Shown piece by piece: positions 54,600 through 64,000 of a stretch of 64,000 bases of DNA; the first letter of the stretch is position 1, and every line of letters starts with the position of its first letter. Under the pieces are notes generated by a model that was not told the origin of the DNA, ran no database searches, and was given only the letters and a program-made list of their open reading frames with translations. A program made the position numbers and the translations under genes. Origin of the DNA: Larix kaempferi (taxonomy: Eukaryota > Streptophyta > Pinopsida > Pinales > Pinaceae). The stretch covers positions 30,728,501 through 30,792,500 of the forward strand of contig BSBM01000299.1 in assembly GCA_027924585.1 (NCBI GenBank). The letters are read 5' to 3'.

Positions 54600-56640
54600 T
54601 AGAGTCACAGGAGAAGGAAGAATAACAACTCTAGCTCTACCTCGGTAGATGTTGTGGATATTGAAGGTAGATTCAAAATGTGCAAGTGGGTATTTGAAAA
54701 GAGCTCCAACATTTGAGTAGGGCAGAGTTGTAATTTTAAGAAGAAGTTGCACATTAAAAATTGCAAATATGGTTATAGAAGAATATTAAAGATTGGAGGT
54801 TTGAGTAGGAGAAGGTCTTATTAGGAGGATGGCTTAGAGGAATCTTGTCAGGATTTGAGGAAAATTATGGTGAGCTTGGAAACAATGGAAGCAACTCAAG
54901 AGGTTGGCAAAAAGAAGAAATGAAAAAAGATGGCCCGAAAAACCCTTGACCAAGATAAATGTTTGAATATTTTAATGGAGGAAAGGAGACCCCTACCTAA
55001 AGTTGAGGCTCTAGCAATAATGGTGAATATTTTGTCAACAATGGATGCATTAGAGCGTATAGATAAAACATATTGTCAGGTTGACATGGAGGATAGTGAA
55101 GATAAAGACCTCTTAGTTGAGGAGGATTATGAAGATGAAAAAGGCAGTGAAGATGGTGATGATATCATAGAATGTGCACTAGAGAAAGGTGAGTTCTTGG
55201 AAGATGTTCCTTGGGGAACACAATTTGTATTTGGTGAAGTGTTGGAGGAATATTATGCATGCAATGATGTGAAAAAACAATTTGAGGTTGCAAGTGAAGA
55301 GTATATTAATGGGTTGGAAACAATTAAGGGGGGGGGGGATATGTGTGTATGGTGAGGGAGAGTGCTCCCAAGCATAGGAGGAGCAACAATTTTTTGAATG
55401 CATACCAAAGACAAAAGGAAATTTGATGTAGAAATCATTAAATTGGACTGGATATTGGAGTCTTTCGAGGACATTCCTTTAAGGGAAGCTGATCATGACG
55501 ACAATTTTTATGGTTGTGGTTGTGTAGGTAGAGATGTTGAAAGAAGCAACTCCATTAATGTTGCCAGTGAAGAAGAAGGCAAATGTTATGATGTAGAAGA
55601 TAAAAAAATTTCAAAGTTGTTGTTGAAGATGATAGAAATCAAAATGCTATCATGGTTGAAGAGATTAATGAACTAGTAGGAGAAGATAAATTTGAAGTAC
55701 TATTTGATAGGGAAAGAATTTTGGAGGAAGAAATGTTGTAGGAAAACCAAGAAATGAAGTTAATTCAAGAGAAGATGAAAGGAGGAATGGTGAACAAAGA
55801 CTATATAGACACATATATTGTTGTGGTTGATGTTGAGAAGTCACTAATAAGATTGGATATTACAAAAGATATTAAAGGAATTGAAGAGAAGACATCTTTG
55901 AGAATCATGGAAGAAGGTGGGAAGAAGAGGGTTGAATAAAAAATACTTCCATTAGGAATTTGAGTTCTGTATATGAGGGCTCCTACATTCACGAGGAATC
56001 TGAGCATGAGTAAAAGGTCCATGGTATTGATGGACATGATAAGGAAGAAAATGGTACTACCATAGCAACGATAGGAGCAAGGGAGAAAAAGGAAACCCTT
56101 GAAGTAGCTAATGCATTGATCAATGTTGCAAGGGAAGAAATAAAGAAGGATAATGTAGAAATCTATATTTCATCTAATGATTTGATTATTTATGAATGTA
56201 TTGGTGTAGAAAGTAGCATGGAAGCTAAAAAAGGTGAAAGTAAAGATGAAGGGGACATTGAGGGGGAGTGAAGGTTGATTAGAATGAGTATAAGCAAAAG
56301 GAAAGGGAAAAAAGGTGAAGATGAAGATGATGAGGGAAAACAAATCTTAAATTTTTCAAAAGTAGACAAATAAAGTTATTTTGAAGAATAAATTATTATA
56401 AATGTTGAATATGTTGTTAAGGATCTACCAAAAGAATATGATGTTGTAGGCGAGGATGATTTGGAGATAAGTGTAGCAATAAGCTTGCAAGAGGATGAAG
56501 AAAAACTTACATCCAATATGCAAGCATAGCTAGTTGTGCATGTGATGGATTGTGCATTGGAAGAACACGTATAATTGGATGAGGAAGCTATGAGAATGGA
56601 AGTGGAAACATATTGCAACTTTTATAATGTTATAATAAAA
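54600..56640 (+). pseudogene. acidic, purine-rich broken reading frames of unknown family
   Basis: A 2-kb plus-strand stretch rich in GA codons. Longest frame 54930-55355 (141 codons) begins MARKTLDQDKCLNILMEERR and includes VDMEDSEDKDLLVEEDYEDE. Similar Glu/Asp-rich text continues, with stops and shifts, at 55398-55676, 55754-55939 (DYIDTYIVVVDVEKSLIRLD), 56040-56270 and 56370-56600. Spacing and charge look like one long decayed protein of 600 or more residues. I recognise no catalytic motif; a retrotransposon gag-like or accessory protein is my best guess because of the neighbourhood. Confidence 0.35.
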
Positions 56641-56649
56641 GAATAAATT

Positions 56650-59600
56650 AAGGGAGTTGAAGAGAAAATGATACTACTTGTTTAGCAGTAGAAAAGAAGA
56701 ATGGGGCATCCCTACAAGTTGTAAAATCAAAAGAAGGCAATAGTCTAAGTAAAGAGATGAATGAACAACTTGAAAAGAAATGATTGGAAGGAGCATGATG
56801 AGAAAGGACTCTTGAAGAAGGATTTTGCTTCAAGTTAGCAATAAGACAAGCATATTGAAGAGGAAGATGAATCCCAAAGCTCAATTATTTCACTTACTAA
56901 TGATTATATGTTGATGTGTGTAGGAAATAAGCAAAAAGAAGACAATAGCCAAATATTTACTAGTGACTAAGATGCTAAAAAATGATATTTTTAGTCATTG
57001 AATTATCAGGAAGGCGTATTGGTACAAGTGCCTATGAGCAAGAAGAAGACTAAAATGGGACTAGGAGAGGGACTCGTTGTAATGTACCATTATTTGACAT
57101 AAGTATTCTAAAATTGCTTATGCAATGTCTTTTTTTAAGCTAGTACCCACGTAGTTTAGAATTGATGACCTAACACAAGGAGTGCCTTAATAGTACACCC
57201 ATTCACCATCTATTCTACACCCCATGAGCAAATTTGATTATGCAATGTTGTGCATAGGTACTTTTATTATTGTGTTATGCTTTATACACCATGATATTGA
57301 CATGCCATGATGATTTTGAATACTTGTAAACTTTTTTATTTTATAGTTAATAAAAGAACCAAGGATGGCTAAGCAAGAGCACCTAAAGGGGCTATGATAC
57401 CATGAGAGGGGAAAGGAAAAGGGGTCTAAGGAATATTTATATGCCTAGTGACCATGTCTTGTATGCCTTTTTTTCCTCCCCCACATTCTAGTAAATTAAC
57501 CTTCACTCTATTGTAATGTTGATGTTGAGCCTAGCCTATAGTCTAATTGGAGGTATGAGAAGTGGACCTACCCATCTCCTAGAATTAGGTAACCACCTCC
57601 TACATCCTTGTATATTTTCCCCTACATTCTTGGAACAAGGGAGTGTTGGATTAGGACTCTTACTTGCCATATTTTCACTCACACCAAAAGATGAAATTTG
57701 AATAGGAGAAGGGGAGTTATTTTATGGGAGGCATAGAGAAGAGAAAAGTAGGGTTTTATGCTAGAAAAAAGAGTTGTCATATTAGAAGATTGAGTATCCC
57801 ACGAAATAAATCCATGATAACCTTGTGAAGAAGAGGAGAAAGAGAAGAAACTAGATAGAAGATGAAAGAAGAAATGTTGTGGACCTTAAGGGTCGGGTTG
57901 ATTAGAAAGACATCCTTACAATTCCAGGAGAAAGTTGATCATAAAATTATCCAAGAACAAAAATGTTGTTGGAGTTCAACCTAAAAATGGAAAATAGTTG
58001 GACTATTTACGCATGTTACACCAAAATCTCATCATCATGAGACACGTATCCTTGACTTGTCCTAATTCCTAAAGCATTGATGCCAAATTGACTGAAGGAA
58101 GGGAGTTGGCATGGTTTTTTCCTTTGTTGTCACACTGATGCACCTTGCTTGTTGACAAGTTGCGTTAGAGCCTTGGTGACACGCTTTGAATATTGACAAA
58201 GTGCTTCACTAACACTGTCTGTCTTTGTTCAACGGTCGTCACCCTTCAATGACACATGATGCTAGTTGACAAAGTGCGTCACTATCATTTAGGAAAGAAA
58301 AAGAGAAGCTTCGAGAGCCTTCTAGAATGAATATCTTCGTGGAGGCTTATCCCAATAAATCAATGAAGGTGGCATTTGATCCCCTAACTTCTTGGGATTA
58401 TCCCTTAGCCTTCTCCATTAAATCCTCAACCCCTTCCATATTCTTTGGCCTATATATTCAAGCTTCCTCTTCATAGTTAGGGGAGGAAGGATTAGAGCAT
58501 CTAAATGCTGGAGAAATTCTGCTAGAGTTGGAACCATTTCATCCATTGAAGGGAAGATTGGATCTTTGAGGCAAAGATAATTTGGAAGAAATTGCAACGT
58601 CAAGGCTTTGGTTCTAATATCATCTTCTTTATTTTCATTAATACAATAATATATACTCTTTCCATAAAGATTTATTGTGCATTATAGATATTTAGAATTA
58701 GTTTCCTTGACCACTAGTTTAGATTAATCAATATTGCATATTATTATCATTTGTGTGTTTCCACTTGTTTGTTGTATCTTATTTTGCAGCTGAAGATCAA
58801 GGGATACATCAAGAAAGGAGACATCGCTACGTTTGCAAGGTAAGCAATCCCTCTACATCTTTTGTAATTTGATCAATCTAGGAAAGTTTGTATGTTCTGT
58901 GGTGTTTTGTTCTAGATCTATAGCATTTAGACTAGAGAGCTTTGTCCTTGTCCGCATAGACGAATGCACACTCTGAAGAGCATTAGAGGGGAGATAATTT
59001 ATGAGGGATTGTTGAGTAGAGAAGGAAGTTCCTTCCTTGTGTTTTGTGGACCAATTATTTTGAGCACCAAAGTTGGTCTAATTGAGAGATTGGTATAAAT
59101 ACTCAACAATGGGTTTGCCTATTTGATATTTTATGCCTTTGTGATAGGATACATGATTTGAGGGAAAGTTGAAATTATCTTCTTCATCATGGTGGTCTCA
59201 TAACCCGACCAGGGGGTGGCATGCACTGATGAATACCTACATATGGGTTGAAAGATGCTCACCCTCAGTCAGTTTCCCTAGAGCTCATTCTATAAAAAGA
59301 TAACTACATTTCCCTTTCTCTTTTATTATGAGTTCAATTTTGTATGATGATGAATGAAAATCATTATTTAAAATGAAAACTTGTATAACTGATGACTATT
59401 GTGTGTGATCAATTTATTTGCAAGATATGTGTGGAAAAACTTTGGAAGTTCTCACATGTCATATAATACCCTAGTTTTGACTTGGAATGTATTTAAATTA
59501 TGTAAATGATGTAAATATGCTAGTATGGGTTCCTAGTGCAGAGATCAAGGCCGAGGCTCAACTAGTGAATGGCTAGGCATGTATGATGTAAATATTTTAT

Positions 59601-62600
59601 TTGGACCACATGGCCGGCTTGTCATGCTAACTCAAAATTTATGTAAATATTATGTTGCATAAATGATAAAATGGTCCAATATGGTTATGTAAAGAGCACT
59701 AGAGGGGCTATGCTTCCATTGGAGGGGAAGAGGAAAGGGGGCCTATGGGAGACTAAATCTTTTGTTGCCAAGTGTCAACCTTATAACTCATCCAAATTAT
59801 CCCATGAGATTTAAATGATCGAATCACCTTATTTTGACTATTTCCAATAATTGAATGCATGTGTGAGGTTGGTGGGAAAATTCATCTCATGTAGTTATTG
59901 AAGCATGGGGTTGAATGTACTTTTGTGACAATTCTGTCAAATGTTAGTAGTCAGTCTATAGCTATCATGAGTCCTTTTCTTTTATGATCAGAAGCTATGT
60001 CAAATTTCTTTTCACCATTATCTCATATCCTATGGAGTCAACACTCATTCTATCATTCTCTCATGTAGATCTACACTATGTAGAGCTCCCCATTGATGTT
60101 CATGACCTTTACCAAACTATATATAACTCAACAATTCGAATTTAGGGACAACGTTATAGATTTCAAGGGAAAGGAGATGGTTGTAGGTGAGCATAGAGGT
60201 TGGGCAAGCTAGGAACCCTTACGCATTGAGTTTTGCTACTCATGAATGTTTGAGAAGCCACGAATTAAGCCTACAAGTGGTTCTGCAACAACATATATCA
60301 AGTTGGTCTCCTTCTATCCACACACTAGAAACACCTAACAAAATGGATCGCCCAAGAGAACCATGGAACGGTGAAGGGGATGCTTAAGCTCCTAAGGGTG
60401 TTGTGTGGAGTAGGTATTGTTGGAGCCGAGGCTATGATGGCTGAGTGAGGTCCCTGTAGAGCTTTGTATGAGCATTTGGATAAGAATAGAGAGTAGAACG
60501 GGTTGTGGGATAAGAGAGAGAAGCTTGTAGGTGTTTCCTTCGCCTTGGTAGTCTCATAACCCGGCTTGTGGGTGGCCTCTCAGCAGAAAGAGTATATGCT
60601 AGACAGAGTGCCTACGGTTGGGTGGAAAATCACTCTTACATATCTAGTTGCTTGGATCTTCTTTGTTTAAAGATAAGTATTCTTTTGTATTTGAGTATGT
60701 AATGTTTTTATTTAATGCCTTCTATGATTATGTTGTTATATGCTTCTAGATGTGTGTGGATAGAGTTTATTTATGATGTGTATTATTATTTATGCACCTG
60801 CACACATATATTAAATGTTAGGAATTGGTGTTATGGCTATGGGGCAAAATTTAGAAGCCCGTAGTTCATTCATGTCGCCCTCTATTGGTCGGATTGATGA
60901 AAGGGGATGTGACATGTCATCTATCTGACAAAAAAGGTCGTGTAAACTAATGGTTACCTTGTTTGTTTATGATTGATATGTGGACGTTATGGTTTCCATG
61001 AGACCTTGTAATGAATTGTTAAGAAGTTTTTTTGTTAAAAGATTGGAAATTATGGAAACAATTTTCCTATAGGTGCAAGTTTTATACCTAGTTGTTTTGT
61101 AAGTGTTTATGCATTGAAAAATTTATGCTTGCTTAAGTTCTTTACCAAGTATTGTGAAAGATTGAAACCTATTCACATTCAAAATGGATATTATAAAAAT
61201 ATGAATCTCAATAATTTATCTACTAAGTTGTTATGATGTTTCCATTTAGAAATTTAAAATCTAGAATCTTTTTCTTATAGGTGAATGTTATGTTCCCTAG
61301 AACATTTTCTCAATGTTTAAGGTCATAATATTTAGCATGCACACTTTTGAATGAGCTGGAAGGTTGTTTTTTTTTTTTTTTTATTTTATTTTATTTTATT
61401 TTATTTATGTAAAACCCTTACCTTTCCCATCCCTCAAACAATCGTTCAATTTGGAATATTTATTGTAACTTGTGCAAAACAAAATTCTTGAGTTTTTGGG
61501 CATGCATATAAAGTTAGGCACATGATGATTTGGTTGTATCTATAACTCCGTGATTTGGTTCAACATGATTTTTAGTAGAGAGAAGCCTTATATCAACTTG
61601 GATACACTCAATAAAAATTGCAAATATCCAAATCATACTTTAAGAGCAATAGACTGTTTTTTAGAGTTGTAGAAGTTTGCTGCAGATCCATCAAGTTGCA
61701 ATGGATTGCCTGTAGCTGTCGTTTTCAATAATTTGTTTATAATTCAAAAAAATTTACTGGGTCAATGTGATTTTTGGTAGAGGGAATCCTTATATTAGGA
61801 TAGGACACTCACAAAAAAACATAAATACCTAGATTGTATTTTAAGAGTTATAGGTTGTTTTTCAGGCCTATAGAAGTTGCTACAAATCCATTAGGTTGTT
61901 GCAAATCATAAGAAATGGCATATTTGGATTCCTTTTGATGAATTTTGGATTTTGAAGATTGAAATGATAATTTAAGAGGGTATTAATTTTCATGATTAAC
62001 AAATAGCATTTACAAATGGTGTCAGTGATTCCTTATGATGTTTTGAATAAGTTCAATATCATTTCTTTGCTTGTAATCACCCCCTTGAGAGAAAACAAGA
62101 CTTACGTCCGAGAGATGATAAGTGACTAATTATCTGAGATATTATTAGACTACTGAGATAGAGTTATTATGTGGTTTGATTGCTTATGCTATAGTGAATG
62201 GATTATGCCATTTATGTTTAGTTGACATAATTATGAAAATATGATAATGAGGCATGTTGTAATCATTGGATCCTAATTGAATGAAGAGACTAAATCTATA
62301 TTGTGTTGTATAGTAGAGTTCTTATCTAGACTTAGTGTGAAATGATTGAAAGCTTGACCAATGTTGATTACTGGAATCCCAAACATTGTCATAAGTAATT
62401 AAGATAAAGGGTTTAGTTTTTGTATGTGGTCTTAACTTGTTTTTATTTTGACATATTTTCTATTGCTAAAAATGAAACATTAGACCAACTGACCCTATAT
62501 TTGATCTTAATAGGAAAGGTACATTACGAATTGGTATCAAAGCCAAGGTTACAACACTAGGGGCTATATGGGATCAGAGAAATAATGGCAGTATGTATAA

Positions 62601-64000
62601 AAATAAAAACCTACGTTAATGAGGAGAAAATAATGATTTGGTGAGACAAACCCATGCCTAGTGAATAAGTTTGATTGGTAATGGTAGGTGAATTATTTTT
62701 GAATATCTTTGTAGATTTTATTAATATTTTCTCTTTCCAAATCTTACTTGAACATTAACAGTCTTAACATGGCCAACAATGAATTTTGTGTGAGCATTCG
62801 TTCGCACCATTCTTCATGTGAAAAATAAAATTTAATTGAGTGAATGCATGTTAGCCTAGACAAGCTTATTTATGCTTCTTACTTGTTGGACTTGGAATGA
62901 ATGTTCTTTTCTAGATGGTGGAATTGTTGCTTTAAGTGCAAGTTCTTCTTTAATAATCTTGCGTATTAAATTTTTTTATGCACAAATAAAAATGCTACAA
63001 GATCATTGTGAAGGTAAGAAGCTATTATTGTGAACCTTATTTATTGAGTTGGGTATGCCGAAGGCCACCTTTGGAAATTGGCATTATGAGGATATCTTGA
63101 AGTACATAGTAGTAGGTCGAAATGTTAAATAAGAGGTTATTACTTTGGAAATGTATTTAGGACCTAGGTGTGTTCATTTCAAGAGTTCGTTTTATGCTTA
63201 ACAATGACAATGTTTGATTTTGGAATGTGTTGAAAGTCACTTATCAAAATTGAACCATTCTAAGGTGACACATAGCTAAGTATATGTGAGTAGAATGAGT
63301 ATAATGGTGGCATATACCTTTTTCCTTTAAAATCATCATGTGAAAGAAGCATTTCCCCTATTCATTCTCGTGGAAATCTATCATCTATATTGCTTGGGTA
63401 ATTTGATAGGCAACCTTCTCTTAAATTTGATATCAATGCTAAAACTTGGAAAAGGGTGATAAATGCAAAGTAGTAAAGCATTTGGGTATGCAAAACTTAA
63501 CGAGAGTTAAGCATGTATATTCCTTTCCCTAAAGAAGTATACAAAATTATGTGATTACTCGGCATAATGATATAAGGTTGTTTTTTATGCATCTAGAAAT
63601 TGTTGTATATGAGATTTTGCTTGCCATGTTATTGGAATTATACTATGGTAATATCATAATTATGATTGTTGATGTTGAGGTGGACTAAAAGCCACTTCTT
63701 GGAATGTCACCATTGTGAAGATTGCTTTATACTTGAGTATGCAAAGATTATAACAAATTTATTTGTATAAGGTAATTACTCTTCTTACTTATTTCCATAT
63801 GACAAAGGAACATATCTTAATCATTCCTTCAAGTTATGTCATGGAATTGTTTGTTAAATTCCATAGGGTAATTTTAAAAATTTCAGTACAAGGAAAGAGC
63901 CTGTAGCGTAGGTCATAGCGATGTTTTTAGTGTTACAAGATTGGAAAAAATTGTCAAAAAAACCTTCACTATGACCTTCACCACTGGTATCGAATGTTTT
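56650..64000. other. AT-rich terminal region without recognisable genes
   Basis: No domain or RNA gene identified. Landmarks: a block GTCTCATAACCCG.C....GGTGGC occurs near 59206 and again near 60550, showing two related repeats; a poly(T)/(TTTTA)n tract lies at 61366-61405; TTGGTATCAAAGCCAAGG at 62530 resembles a primer-binding site (initiator tRNA, one mismatch), but no LTR pair was found around it. Confidence 0.35.
61366..61405. repeat. poly(T) and (TTTTA)n microsatellite
   Basis: About 17 T followed by four to five TTTTA units; possibly the reversed poly(A) tail of a retroposon, but no coding part is recognised beside it. Confidence 0.8.

Noticed and set aside
62525-62545. Primer-binding-site-like TTGGTATCAAAGCC as evidence of another LTR element
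   Set aside because: No LTR terminus pair or gag frame could be found around it, so it is mentioned only as a landmark.

Overview
This window looks like the nuclear DNA of a seed plant, and I infer a gymnosperm such as a conifer. Gene density is very low, the DNA is AT-rich, decayed retroelements of several ages are nested in one another, and the one convincing host gene is a plant-only BBR/BPC (GAGA-motif-binding) transcription factor. Nothing bacterial, organellar or viral was recognised. All identifications come from reading translations and repeats by eye; no database search was run.

Layout. 1-3.1 kb (minus): an intact single-exon BPC coding region (1980-2987) behind a short 5'UTR intron, with a broken tandem copy of its 3' half downstream (about 385-1010). 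3.9-5.3 kb: a possible SINE and a LINE tail. 5.26-22.7 kb: a very old minus-strand Ty3/gypsy element, with gag/protease near 21.4-22.7 kb, RT near 17.4-18.1 kb and RNase H/integrase at 6.1-8.2 kb. It is split by a complete but dead Ty1/copia element (8438-16778, target duplication GATAG). One LTR of that copia is itself split by a 1.2-kb solo LTR (9214-10417, target duplication CTTAT). Four copies of a small hAT-like family with GTACCC-rich ends lie at 5.3, 18.5, 29.7 and 35.6 kb. 28.9-29.6 kb and 38.4-42.7 kb carry LINE remnants. 37.8-38.1 kb (minus) carries a TATA box, a pyrimidine-rich leader and two exon-like segments with strong splice sites.

44.37-49.43 kb is a chromovirus (Ty3/gypsy with a C-terminal chromodomain) that has lost its entire reverse transcriptase. 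51.85-54.58 kb is a 2.7-kb copia derivative with LTRs and a gag but no pol, a TR-GAG-like non-autonomous element. 54.6-56.6 kb is a purine-rich stretch of broken acidic reading frames that I could not identify. The rest, to 64 kb, is mostly AT-rich DNA without recognisable genes.

How it fits together. The only host gene with an apparently working product is the BPC factor. The promoter-like start at 38.05 kb lies on the same strand with no other coding region found between, so one testable possibility is that it is the distal, non-coding first exon of the BPC gene, with the transposon pile lying in a roughly 35-kb 5'UTR intron. This is inference, not something the sequence proves. Everything else is transposon biology: nested insertion, LTR-LTR recombination, internal deletion to non-autonomous forms, and local tandem duplication of old copies.
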